Positions 44,232 through 52,236 of a DNA stretch of 64,000 bases are shown piece after piece (positions within the stretch are counted from its first letter, which is position 1; each line of letters begins with the position of its first letter). The notes under the pieces were generated by a model. It ran no database searches, was not told the origin of the DNA, and worked only from the letters and a program-made list of their open reading frames with translations. Made by a program: the position numbers and the translations under genes. Source of the DNA: an uncultured Oscillospiraceae bacterium (GTDB taxonomy: Bacteria; Bacillota; Clostridia; Oscillospirales; Ruminococcaceae); assembly GCA_934462925.1 (NCBI GenBank), contig CAKSIT010000002.1:124001-188000 (forward strand), written 5' to 3'.

Positions 44232-44575
44232 AAAAGTGGTATGCAGAGGAATACGAGTGGACGATAGAGGTGACGGGCTTTCTGCGCGGCGACAAAACCG
44301 AGCGCTACTGCCGCAACGGCGAGGAGATAGGCGACGTTTACACCTGTACATACGGCTGCCCCGTAAACAAGGATGGGCAGGGCATATGCTCAAAGTGTAT
44401 GTCGGTGATGTTTCCGATAATGGAGGCTGTAAGGAGCGGCGGCGACCTGCGCAAAATCGGCGGCAGCGGGCAGTACACAAAGGACGTTGTCTGTCCGGAC
44501 GGGTGCGTTATGTTCAGGCTTACCGCAAAGCCGCTCGGAAACGAGAATTTCCACACGGGCGGCTTCTGGGGCTGA
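44228..44575 (+). CDS. TIGR04076-like Cys-rich small protein
   Basis: 115 residues, overlapping the previous stop. It contains GDVYTCTYGCPVNKDGQGIC, then SVMFPIMEAVRSGGDLRKIG and VVCPDGCVMFRLTAKPL. The Gly-Asp-x-Y, paired Cys and CPDG followed by a final hydrophobic strand resemble the TIGR04076 family, of unknown function. Six Cys residues suggest metal or cluster binding. It is cytoplasmic. A terminator hairpin follows at 44591. Confidence 0.7.
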   Translation: MKKWYAEEYEWTIEVTGFLRGDKTERYCRNGEEIGDVYTCTYGCPVNKDGQGICSKCMSVMFPIMEAVRSGGDLRKIGGSGQYTKDVVCPDGCVMFRLTAKPLGNENFHTGGFWG

Positions 44576-44590
44576 TTTGCGATAACAAAA

Positions 44591-44615
44591 ACACGGGGCG
44601 TTGCGCTCCGTGTTT
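44591..44615 (+). terminator. Terminator hairpin, left duplicate
   Basis: ACACGGGGCG and its near complement CTCCGTGT form the stem that ends the TIGR04076-like gene. The same 25 bases recur at 44805-44829 on the other side of the 189-bp repeat. This copy has lost most of the T-tract. Confidence 0.8.
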
Positions 44616-44804
44616 CAGGCCGTCGAAAAACCCCCATACGGGGGTTTTCCGCCGAAACATCCGCACTGCGCGCACGGTTTGACGGCTTGCCGCCAAACCG
44701 CACACTTGTGCGGATAGAAGTGTTTTTTGCCTCGGGAAGCCCGAGGCAAAAAAGTTATTTCAAAGCCCGCATACGCAGGCAAAAATGACTTTTTCGACAG
44801 ACTG
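44616..44804 (+). repeat. 189-bp palindrome-rich repeat, copy 2, inside a terminator
   Basis: Ends are CAGGCCGTCGAAAAAC and the complement of CAGTCTGTCGAAAAAG. The four internal stem-loops of copy 1 are conserved, including ACCCCCAT-ACGGGGGT, GGTTTGACGG/CCGCCAAACC and TTGCCTCGGG/CCCGAGGCAA. It is flanked by a perfect 25-bp direct repeat made of the whole host terminator stem-loop. No ORF. Confidence 0.88.
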
Positions 44805-44829
44805 ACACGGGGCGTTGCGCTCCGTGTTT
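44805..44829 (+). terminator. Terminator hairpin, right duplicate
   Basis: Same 25 bases as 44591-44615, here followed by the original T-rich tail (TTTTTATATA). The A-run that precedes the left copy is missing here, as expected if one hairpin was duplicated by insertion. Confidence 0.8.
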
Positions 44830-44954
44830 TTATATATCGGATAAGGCGCTGTTGAAATTAAGCGGCGCTAGGCTTGATTTTCCCGCAGCAATGTTGTATA
44901 ATAAAAGAAGCGGCTGTTTTTGGTCGGGATAATAAAATATACGGAGAGAAAAGC

Positions 44955-45926
44955 ATGGATAACTTTATACAGATAGACATTTACACCTCGTCGCAGGCGA
45001 TAGACGGTATAACGGGCGCGCTTACGGACTACGGCATAACGGGGTTCATTATTCAGGACAGTGCGGACTTTGAGAGCTTTCTCGAGGACAAGAACGCCAA
45101 CTGGGACTACGTTGACGACGAGCTTATGGGGCTTAAGACGGTAGAGCCGCACATCACGCTTTACGTTCACGACAACGCGCAGGGCGCGGAAATGCTTGCT
45201 GCGATACGCACGCTTGTAGACGGCTACGCGCAGAACAACGCGGACGGCTATTACGGCAATATCCGCATGGTGCTTGCAAACGTAAAGGAGGAGGACTGGG
45301 CGAACAACTGGAAGCGCTTCTACAAGCCGTTCCGCGTGGGCAGAAGCCTTGTGATAAAGCCCTCGTGGGAGGACGTTGAGCCTGCCGCGGGCGACCGCAT
45401 TCTCGAAATAGACCCCGCCTCTACCTTTGGCACGGGGCAGCACCACACCACAAAGCTTGTTATGGAAACGCTCGAGGACGTGATTAAGGGCGGCGAGCGC
45501 GTGCTTGATTTGGGCTGCGGCAGCGGCATTCTGTCGATTGCTTGTATGCTGTTCGGCGCGCAGAGCATAACCATGTGCGATATTTTTGAGAACGCGGTAA
45601 AAACCGCCGCCGAAAACGCCGCAAAGAACCGCATAGACCCGTCGTGCTGCCGCACGTTCTGCGGCAACATAATAGACGACGAGGAGCTTCGCGCTCGCAT
45701 AGGCACGGGCTACGACGTTATCTGCGCAAACATAGTCGCGGACGTTATAATAGGCATGGCGCAGTATTTCGGCGGATTTATGAAGCCCGAAGCGCGGCTC
45801 ATAGTGTCGGGCATTATAGACGAGCGCCTTGACGAGGTTATGGCGGCGCTGCGCGAAAACGGCTTTAAGGCTCTCGCGGAAAAGAACGAGGAAGGCTGGA
45901 ACTGCGTGCTTCTCTCGCGGGAGTAA
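44955..45926 (+). CDS. prmA: Ribosomal protein L11 methyltransferase
   Basis: 323 residues from ATG 44955 (GGAGAG upstream). It methylates L11 using S-adenosylmethionine. The N-terminal domain ends with WANNWKRFYKPFRVGRSLVI. ILEIDPASTFGTGQHHTTKL and VLDLGCGSGILSIACMLFGA are the PrmA signatures, with the SAM-binding Gly-rich loop, and CANIVADVI is motif IV (N-I-V). In many Clostridia prmA sits beside dnaK or dnaJ; here it follows the duplicated terminator and starts a new transcript. Confidence 0.95.
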   Translation: MDNFIQIDIYTSSQAIDGITGALTDYGITGFIIQDSADFESFLEDKNANWDYVDDELMGLKTVEPHITLYVHDNAQGAEMLAAIRTLVDGYAQNNADGYYGNIRMVLANVKEEDWANNWKRFYKPFRVGRSLVIKPSWEDVEPAAGDRILEIDPASTFGTGQHHTTKLVMETLEDVIKGGERVLDLGCGSGILSIACMLFGAQSITMCDIFENAVKTAAENAAKNRIDPSCCRTFCGNIIDDEELRARIGTGYDVICANIVADVIIGMAQYFGGFMKPEARLIVSGIIDERLDEVMAALRENGFKALAEKNEEGWNCVLLSRE

Positions 45927-45971
45927 CGCGGCGCGGCGCTTTGCATATACTGCTATAAGGAGGCGGTATAT

Positions 45972-46265
45972 GTGGGTGCAGGCGAGTTTTTGTACGTGTT
46001 CGTGCTGATGTTTTTAGCGATATTCGGGCTTGCAATGCTGATAAAGGCGCTGGCGTGGGCGCTTCTGCAACAGCGCGGCGGCAGGTTCGAGGTGTACGTT
46101 AAGGCGGACGCGGACGCGGAAGATTTTGTGGATTTCGCGCGGCAGACGGGGCATATAAAGCAGGTGAACATTATGCTCACAGGCGGCGAATGCGACGAGC
46201 AGGCGCGGCTTCTCGCGCAGAAATACGCGCTGGTAAGGCTTTGCAGGATAAAACAGGAGAAGTGA
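45972..46265 (+). CDS. Small single-pass membrane protein
   Basis: 97 residues from a GTG 8 nt after GGAGG. One N-terminal helix (FLYVFVLMFLAIFGLAMLIK) is followed by a cytoplasmic alpha/beta domain (FEVYVKADADAEDFVDFARQ, then QVNIMLTGGECDEQARLLAQ). It ends 2 nt before the recD2 start, so they are probably co-translated. Function unknown. Confidence 0.7.
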   Translation: MGAGEFLYVFVLMFLAIFGLAMLIKALAWALLQQRGGRFEVYVKADADAEDFVDFARQTGHIKQVNIMLTGGECDEQARLLAQKYALVRLCRIKQEK

Positions 46266-46267
46266 CA

Positions 46268-48487
46268 TTGAACGGGACGGATATCGCAGGGGAGCTTTCA
46301 ACAATAAGCGGCACGGTGGAGGACGTCGTTTTCTTTAACGAGGAGAACGGCTACATTGTGCTGGGGCTTGACGTGGGCGGAGAGCTTGTGACGGCGGTGG
46401 GCTGCATGGGCGACGTGCGCGAGGGCGAGAGCCTCACGCTCTACGGGGAATACGTCAACTCGCAGAAGTACGGCAGGCAGTTCAAAACCGAGATATTCGA
46501 GCGCGCCCTGCCGCAGACGGCGGACGCGCTGCGCCGCTATCTGGGTTCGGGCGTTATCGCGGGGATAGGGCCGTCGCTTGCAAGGCGTATCGTTCAGGCG
46601 TACGGCGAGGACACCGTGGACGTTCTCGAAAACTCGCCCGCGCAGTTAAGCGCCATAAAGGGCATAACCACCGAGCGCGCGCTTGCTATCGGCAAGGAAT
46701 TTCGCAGGATAACGGGGCTGCGCAAGGCGATGACGTTCTTTTCAAAGTACGGCATACAGCCCGTTTACATAGCCGCCGCGTGGAAGCAGTACGAGGGCGC
46801 TACGGTAAAGATAGTAAGCGAGAATCCCTACTGCCTGTGTGCGAACGGGATAGAGCTGCCTTTCAGGGACGCGGACCGCATGGCGCTTGACCTTGGCGTG
46901 CCGCCAGACAGCGAGGAGCGCATTTACGCGGGTATTCTGTGGGTGCTGAGAACGGGCGCTTCAAACGGCAGCACCTGCCTGCCCGAGCCGCTGCTGAGCG
47001 AACGGGTATGCTCGGCGCTTTCCGTAAGCGAGGGCAGCTACTATAACGCGCTTAAAATGACCGAGGAGCGCGGCGAGATAGTTATAGACGGCAGGGACGA
47101 GGGACGTTTTGTTTTCTTAAGCGACCTTTACGGCGCTGAGCGCTACATAGCGGAAAAAACCGCGGAGCTTATAAAGGCGGGCGGCGAAACGGACGCCGAC
47201 TTTTCAAAGGAAATTTCCGCCATTGAGTGGACGGAGAACATAACCTACGAGGGGCTTCAGCGCGAGGCTATAAACGCCTGCATGAACAACCGCGTGTTTA
47301 TACTGACGGGCGGCCCCGGTACGGGCAAAACCACAACGCTAAACGCCGTTATATCGCTTTGCAGGCAGCGCGGGCAGAAGATAAAGCTCGCAGCGCCCAC
47401 GGGAAGGGCTGCAAAGCGCATGGCGGAGCTTACGGGCGCGCCCGCGCAGACTATCCACCGCCTGCTTGAGGTGGACTTTGCCGCGGGGGGGAGCTCGTTC
47501 AAGCGAAACGAGGAGAACCCGCTTAGCTGCGACGTGCTCATAATCGACGAGATGTCCATGGTGGACACGCAGCTTATGGCTTCGCTGCTGCACTCGCTGC
47601 GCGGAAAAACGCGGCTTGTTATGGTGGGCGACAGCAGCCAGCTGCCGTCAGTAGGGGCGGGCAACGTGCTGGGCGACCTTATCGCAAGCGGCAGAGTGCC
47701 TGTGGTGGAGCTTAAGCAGATATTCAGGCAGGCGGCGCAGAGCCTTATCGTAACAAACGCGCACCGGATAGTGCGCGGAGAGTACCCGATACTAAACGAC
47801 AGGAAGAACGACTTTTTCTTCATGCCCTCCGACAGCGAGGAGAACACCCTGCGCCTTGTGGTGGAGCTTTGCAAAACGCGCCTGCCCGCAAGCTACGGCT
47901 ACGACCCGCTCGACGACATACAGGTGCTGTGTCCGTCGCGCATGGGTACGGTAGGCACGCAGAGCCTGAACCACGAGTTACAGCTGGCGCTCAATCCGCC
48001 GTCAAAGGACAAGCGCGAGGTAAAGTTCATGAACACGCTTTTCCGCGAGGGCGACAAGATAATGCAGACCAAAAACGACTACGATGTGGAATGGCGGCGC
48101 GGCGCGGAGAAGTCACACGGGATATTCAACGGCGACATAGGCAGGATAGCCGAAGCCGACCGCGTGAACGAGAACGTTGAGATAGACTTTGACGGCAGGC
48201 GCGCGCACTACGACAGCGAAATGCTGAAGAAAATAGAACACGCCTACGCCGTGACCATACATAAAAGTCAGGGCAGCGAGTACCCCGCCGTGATAATTCC
48301 GCTGCCGAACGGCATGGACAGGCTGTCCTACCGCAACCTGCTTTACACCGCCGTTACCCGCGCCAAGAAAACGCTTATCATCATAGGCACGGTGGGCAAG
48401 GTGTACAGCATGGTAGACAACGACCGCCGCACGCAGCGCTACACCTGCCTGCGCGCGTATCTGGAGGAACATTTTGACAAGGCGTGA
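46268..48487 (+). CDS. recD2: RecD2-type SF1 helicase
   Basis: 739 residues from a TTG after AGGAGA; a GTG at 46262 overlapping the previous stop is the alternative. N-terminal OB-like domain (GTVEDVVFFNEENGYIVLGL), helix-hairpin-helix region (GSGVIAGIGPSLARRIVQAY), then the SF1B core: Walker A GGPGTGKTTTLNAV, motif II VLIIDEMSMVD, motif III MVGDSSQLPSVGAG and the C-terminal VTIHKSQGSEYP and YTAVTRAKK. It is a 5'-3' DNA helicase for repair, independent of RecBC. The comF gene overlaps its end. Confidence 0.95.
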   Translation: MNGTDIAGELSTISGTVEDVVFFNEENGYIVLGLDVGGELVTAVGCMGDVREGESLTLYGEYVNSQKYGRQFKTEIFERALPQTADALRRYLGSGVIAGIGPSLARRIVQAYGEDTVDVLENSPAQLSAIKGITTERALAIGKEFRRITGLRKAMTFFSKYGIQPVYIAAAWKQYEGATVKIVSENPYCLCANGIELPFRDADRMALDLGVPPDSEERIYAGILWVLRTGASNGSTCLPEPLLSERVCSALSVSEGSYYNALKMTEERGEIVIDGRDEGRFVFLSDLYGAERYIAEKTAELIKAGGETDADFSKEISAIEWTENITYEGLQREAINACMNNRVFILTGGPGTGKTTTLNAVISLCRQRGQKIKLAAPTGRAAKRMAELTGAPAQTIHRLLEVDFAAGGSSFKRNEENPLSCDVLIIDEMSMVDTQLMASLLHSLRGKTRLVMVGDSSQLPSVGAGNVLGDLIASGRVPVVELKQIFRQAAQSLIVTNAHRIVRGEYPILNDRKNDFFFMPSDSEENTLRLVVELCKTRLPASYGYDPLDDIQVLCPSRMGTVGTQSLNHELQLALNPPSKDKREVKFMNTLFREGDKIMQTKNDYDVEWRRGAEKSHGIFNGDIGRIAEADRVNENVEIDFDGRRAHYDSEMLKKIEHAYAVTIHKSQGSEYPAVIIPLPNGMDRLSYRNLLYTAVTRAKKTLIIIGTVGKVYSMVDNDRRTQRYTCLRAYLEEHFDKA

Positions 48488-49121
48488 GCTTTCGCGGGCG
48501 CTGGCGTCGCTGCTTGCGCCTAATCGCTGCCCGTTTTGCGGCGGCATTATCGGCGCGTTTGAGTACTGGCACGAGCGCTGCTATATAACCCTGCGCGACT
48601 ACGACGGCGCAGAACCCGTCCCCGAGGGGCTGAGCGGGCTTACCGCGCCGTATGTCTACGAGGGCGCGGTAAGGGCGGCGCTTTTGCAGTACAAGGGCAG
48701 GCCCATGGGGAGCTATGCAGAGCCTTTCGCGCTTATTATGGCGGAGCGGCTCGGCAGGGTGAGCGCGGACGTGCTTGTGCCTGTGCCGAGCAGGCGCACG
48801 GCAACGCTGCTTCGCGGGTTTCAGCCTGCGGAGCGGCTTGCGAAGCGGCTTTCGCGCATATGCGGCGTGCGGTGCGAGAACGCGCTGGGCGCTCGCGGCG
48901 GGGAGCAAAAGCGGCTGCGAGCGCAAAGCCGCCGCAAAAACGCGCAGACGTCGTTTTTCCTTAAGCGTACCGAAGCAGTCGCGGGGAAGCGCGTGCTTCT
49001 CGTTGACGACATATGCACCACGGGCAGCACGCTTGCAGCCTGCGCGGAGCTTCTGCGCAAGGCGGGCGCGGCGGACGTAAGCGGCGTTGTGCTTGCACGT
49101 GCGATTTCGTCACGAAAATGA
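48474..49121 (+). CDS. comF: ComF-family phosphoribosyltransferase-like protein
   Basis: 215 residues from a TTG after GGAGG, overlapping recD2 by 14 nt. An N-terminal zinc-finger-like pair (RCPFCGGII and the later HERCY) precedes a PRTase domain with LVPVPSRRTATLLRGFQPAE and the PRPP loop RVLLVDDICTTGSTL. ComF proteins assist single-strand DNA handling during competence. The pairing with recD2 fits a DNA uptake or repair role. Confidence 0.9.
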   Translation: MTRRELSRALASLLAPNRCPFCGGIIGAFEYWHERCYITLRDYDGAEPVPEGLSGLTAPYVYEGAVRAALLQYKGRPMGSYAEPFALIMAERLGRVSADVLVPVPSRRTATLLRGFQPAERLAKRLSRICGVRCENALGARGGEQKRLRAQSRRKNAQTSFFLKRTEAVAGKRVLLVDDICTTGSTLAACAELLRKAGAADVSGVVLARAISSRK

Positions 49122-49139
49122 AATATTTTCTGTGGGGAC

Positions 49140-49168
49140 TTGCATTTTTCTAAAGAATATGCTACAAT
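49140..49168 (+). promoter_or_regulatory. Sigma-A promoter for the small acidic protein
   Basis: TTGCAT (49140-49145) and TACAAT (49163-49168) with 17-bp spacing, 76 bp before ATG 49244. Confidence 0.7.
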
Positions 49169-49243
49169 ATAACAAAGAGAAAGCGCCTGCGGGCGAAAGC
49201 GTTGCAGGCACGGAGAGTGCAAGTATTCAAAAGAGGTGCAGAC

Positions 49244-49366
49244 ATGGACAAGGATAAGGAAAAAAGACCCGAGGAGAAAGCCCCTGCGGACAAAACGTGG
49301 GTAGACGATATGAAGCAGGAGCTGGAGGACTATATAGAGGAGCAGGGAATATATATAAGACAGTAA
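49244..49366 (+). CDS. 40-residue acidic small protein
   Basis: ATG 49244 follows AGAGGTG. The protein is highly charged (MDKDKEKRPEEKAPADKTWV, then a helix DDMKQELEDYIEEQG) and ends YIRQ. It has its own sigma-A promoter and terminator (49371-49397), so it is a stand-alone gene. No family recognised. The amphipathic C-terminal helix suggests a protein-protein role. Confidence 0.6.
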   Translation: MDKDKEKRPEEKAPADKTWVDDMKQELEDYIEEQGIYIRQ

Positions 49367-49370
49367 AAAA

Positions 49371-49397
49371 ACGGCGGCTCGCATTCAGAGCCGCCGT
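49371..49397 (+). terminator. Terminator hairpin, left duplicate
   Basis: ACGGCGGCTC and GAGCCGCCGT with a 7-nt loop, after an A-run. The identical 27 bases recur at 49586-49612. T-tract missing on this side. Confidence 0.8.
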
Positions 49398-49585
49398 CAG
49401 CTTGTCGAAAAAGTCTATTTTGCCCGCGTATGCGGGCTTTGAAATAACTTTTTTGCCTCGGGTTTCCCGAGGCAAAAAACTCTCCTATCCGCGCAAGTGT
49501 GCGGTTTGACGGTGTGCCGTCAAACCGTGCGCGCAGCGCGGATGCCCCGTCGGAAAACCCCCGTATGGGGTTTTTCGACGGTCTG
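49398..49585 (-). repeat. 188-bp palindrome-rich repeat, copy 3, inside a terminator (inverted)
   Basis: Same family as copies 1 and 2 but reversed: it begins CAGCTTGTCGAAAAAGTC and ends with the complement of CAGACCGTCGAAAAAC. It is flanked by a perfect 27-bp direct repeat consisting of the whole terminator stem-loop. Internal stems are conserved while loops vary (for example GGTTTGACGG-TGTG-CCGTCAAACC). Confidence 0.88.
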
Positions 49586-49612
49586 ACGGCGGCTCGCATT
49601 CAGAGCCGCCGT
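49586..49612 (-). terminator. Terminator hairpin, right duplicate
   Basis: Second copy of the 27-bp stem-loop, followed by TTTTTGT on the plus strand. It also lies 10 bp after the stop of the SpoIID-domain gene on the reverse strand and may serve both. Confidence 0.75.
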
Positions 49613-49621
49613 TTTTGTATC

Positions 49622-51088
49622 TTAGTAAACCTCCGTACCCGTGTAGTAAAACTCGAGTATCTGCTTGTAGTCCCAGCCCCAGTAGGTGGCAAGGGCGTTC
49701 GCGCCGTTCTGGCTGAGTCCCACGCCGTGACCGTAGCCGTAGGTGGTTATGGTAAAGCTGTCAGTCGCTTCGTCGTAGCTTATGTCAAACGCGCTCGAGC
49801 GGATATCGTAGCCCATTATTCGCTGCCTGAACACGCGCCCCGAAATCTTTACGGTGTCGCCGTCGCTGTCGATATAGCTGTGATAGCCGCCTATGCTCAT
49901 CTGCTCGACATATTTGCCGTCAACGCGCTTGTCTATCGTGAACCATTCCGCAGGGCTGCCCGTAAGGGAAATGCCCGTTTTGTTGTATATGCGGGACTTC
50001 ATGTCGTCCGCGGAGAACGTCGCCGTCCTGCCGTAGTTGGGGTCGTACTGCTCGTCAAGCTCGCAGTAAACGCTTGTGAGGTATGAGTAATAGTTGCCCC
50101 ACACTGTTTCGCTTGAAGCCGTGCTGCCCGCAGAGGAAGCGGAATACACAGCCTGAATAAGCGAGCCGTCGCAATACACCGCCTGCCCTATAACGGAGGC
50201 GGTAAGCGTGCGCACGGAGTCGTTAACGCTGTCGCTCAGTATAACGCTCGGGTAGCTGCCGTATTTGTTGCAGTACTTTATGTAGGTGTACGCCGCCACC
50301 GCCTGCGCCTTTATTGCCTCGGGCGCAAAGGTGTAGCCCACCTCGTTTTGCGTAACGCGCGACACAATGTCAAGCGCAGAACCCGACACCGTAACGCCGC
50401 CGTTGTTTACGTAGAGTATCTCGTCCGCAACGTCCGTGGGTATCTCCTCGGGCTGGCGCGGCGCTGTAGTGGAGGGCGTAGTGTCCTCTACCTTAATGCC
50501 GCCGCCCGCAGCCGATGTGCTTGCAGACTCGGGAGTAGTCGCAGCGGTGGTAGTCGTGGTCGCGGTGGTTGTGCTGGTCGCAGGCGTTGTAGTTGTGGCG
50601 GGAGTGGTTGAAGTCGCGGGCGTCGTGGTTACAGGCGCGGGCGCTGTTTCGGGGGGAGTCGTCGCGGTCGTTGTAGTTGCGGGCGGCTCGGGTTCGGCGG
50701 TCTCCTCGGGTACTACGATAAGCTCGGACTCCTCGCTCTCCTGCGCGGTTTCTTCCGTGTCGATAAGCTCGACGCTCTCGAAGGTCTGCTCCTGCGGCTC
50801 TATGTCGCCGCGCTCCATAAACGTGCTGGATACGGGGCGCTCGGACAGCGGGGGCTGCGCAAAAGTCAGCTGCTCTATGTAGACAGCTTGCTGCTGCTGC
50901 GCGTCTGGCGCGATAAAGTCTACCGTACCCTGCCCGTGAAGCTCGTCCTCGGGGCGCTGCTCGGTTTCCTGCTGCGGCTGCCGCGCGGGCGCGGTTTTCT
51001 CTACCGTGCCGCTAACCCCGCAGCTAAGCAGGAACACGTTGCTTATAAGCAGCGCCGCTATGATTTGTGTGAGTGAAAGATGTTTCAT
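49622..51088 (-). CDS. SpoIID/LytB-domain lipoprotein with Thr-rich linker
   Basis: 488 residues. The lipobox LLISNVFLLSC (Cys23) anchors it outside. Residues 60-140 are acidic. Residues 140-205 form a Thr/Pro/Ala linker (PATSTTPATTTTPATSTTTA) like glycosylated wall spacers. The SpoIID domain follows with VTQNEVGYTFAPEAIKAQAV, then AYTYIKYC, SASSAGSTASSETVWG and a C-terminal YGYGHGVGLSQNGANALA. SpoIID enzymes are lytic transglycosylases cleaving glycan strands lacking stem peptides; the catalytic Glu of N-E-V is present. It is the last gene of an operon with three class B sortases. The lipoprotein form and long linker suggest a wall-remodelling role in vegetative cells rather than engulfment. 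Confidence 0.88.
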   Translation of the reverse strand: MKHLSLTQIIAALLISNVFLLSCGVSGTVEKTAPARQPQQETEQRPEDELHGQGTVDFIAPDAQQQQAVYIEQLTFAQPPLSERPVSSTFMERGDIEPQEQTFESVELIDTEETAQESEESELIVVPEETAEPEPPATTTTATTPPETAPAPVTTTPATSTTPATTTTPATSTTTATTTTTAATTPESASTSAAGGGIKVEDTTPSTTAPRQPEEIPTDVADEILYVNNGGVTVSGSALDIVSRVTQNEVGYTFAPEAIKAQAVAAYTYIKYCNKYGSYPSVILSDSVNDSVRTLTASVIGQAVYCDGSLIQAVYSASSAGSTASSETVWGNYYSYLTSVYCELDEQYDPNYGRTATFSADDMKSRIYNKTGISLTGSPAEWFTIDKRVDGKYVEQMSIGGYHSYIDSDGDTVKISGRVFRQRIMGYDIRSSAFDISYDEATDSFTITTYGYGHGVGLSQNGANALATYWGWDYKQILEFYYTGTEVY

Positions 51089-51106
51089 GTCTTCTCCGTC
51101 AGAATG

Positions 51107-52204
51107 TCAGGCGGGGTCGTCCTCAAGACCGTTTTCCTTGATGTACTCGTCCATGCCCTTTACAAGGGAGGTATCCCATGTTCTGCCCGACCATGTGTTG
51201 CCGTAGATGTCGTAGTACGCGTCAAAGTACTTTATGCTCTTTTTGCGCGCGATTTTTGAGGTGTCCACCTCGGGCATTTCGTTCTCGCGGACCTTTCTTG
51301 CAACCACCACAAGGCGCATATTCTTAACGCCCGTTGACTCGTCGCAGGTGGACATTGTAAGCAGCTCGTCGCCGTACTCTATGTCAACGCCCGTTTCGTA
51401 AATGCTGCGGTCCATGCACTCTAGAACATAGTTGTAGAACTCCGAGGAGTTCTTGAAGTATACGTAGTTTGTGTAGTCGAACAGGTCGCCGTGTTCCTCC
51501 TCGGTATTCACCTTGAAGACAGCGAAAATCTTGTACTTGTTGTCCTGATAGAGCGTGTTGAAGTCCACAACGGGTGACATTTTAAGGAACTCGATATCTT
51601 TGGAATAGTTGGTAAGCGCCGTGAACTTGTACTTGTAGAGCATATTATGCCCGTAGAGTATCGTGTTGTTTGGCATTACCCCCGGGCCGAACTTGCCCTC
51701 GTAGTCGGTGAATATCGTACCCTCGAACAGGTCGCTGCCGTCAAAGTCCTTGTGCAGGTAATACTCGTTGTCAGGCCCTTGTACAACGGGGTAGTCTATA
51801 TTCGTGCCGGGAATGTTTATCCAGCCGACAAAATCGTTGTTTGCGGCGTAAAGCGCGGCGTACTCCTCGTTTACAGAACCCTCGGGGAGCTGCTCTATCT
51901 CCTGCTGCGTGGGGGTCTGGTTCTTAAGCTGCACTATGTAGGCGTTGACGGCGCTGCCGCCGCCCGTGCCGTCGGGATTATCAGTTTTTTCAACGCCCGC
52001 GTAGAGCATGAGGTTGCGCGCGATAATCACCGCCGCGCCCACGAAGATAACGAGTGCGAGCAGGAATATCACCTTGCGGAATATTTCTGTCGCGCTGTCG
52101 CCTTTCCACGGGATAAGCCCCTTGACAATGCTCTTAAAGAGGTTCTCCTTTTTTCTTTTCTTTCTTTTCTTTTTGGGAGAAAAGCTCGTTTCCATTTCTG
52201 CCAT
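51107..52204 (-). CDS. Class B sortase 1
   Basis: 365 residues. An N-terminal Lys-rich cytoplasmic tail (SPKKKRKKRKKENLF), one transmembrane helix (IFRKVIFLLALVIFVGAAVI), then a sortase domain with NDFVGWINIPGTNIDYPVVQ, ILYGHNM (catalytic His), LLTMSTCDES (catalytic Cys) and RLVVVARKV (catalytic Arg). It joins cell-wall proteins carrying a sorting motif to peptidoglycan. Second copy 33 bp upstream. A plausible substrate is the SPETG hydrolase at 36946. Confidence 0.93.
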   Translation of the reverse strand: MAEMETSFSPKKKRKKRKKENLFKSIVKGLIPWKGDSATEIFRKVIFLLALVIFVGAAVIIARNLMLYAGVEKTDNPDGTGGGSAVNAYIVQLKNQTPTQQEIEQLPEGSVNEEYAALYAANNDFVGWINIPGTNIDYPVVQGPDNEYYLHKDFDGSDLFEGTIFTDYEGKFGPGVMPNNTILYGHNMLYKYKFTALTNYSKDIEFLKMSPVVDFNTLYQDNKYKIFAVFKVNTEEEHGDLFDYTNYVYFKNSSEFYNYVLECMDRSIYETGVDIEYGDELLTMSTCDESTGVKNMRLVVVARKVRENEMPEVDTSKIARKKSIKYFDAYYDIYGNTWSGRTWDTSLVKGMDEYIKENGLEDDPA

Positions 52205-52236
52205 GCGGATTCATTCCTTTCGGTGTGCCATTTTGC

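Noticed and set aside
44591..44829. Assembly duplication as an explanation of the repeated terminators
   Set aside because: The same pattern occurs at a second place (49371-49612) with an unrelated hairpin sequence and inverted element, which an assembly error would not produce; long reads would settle it.
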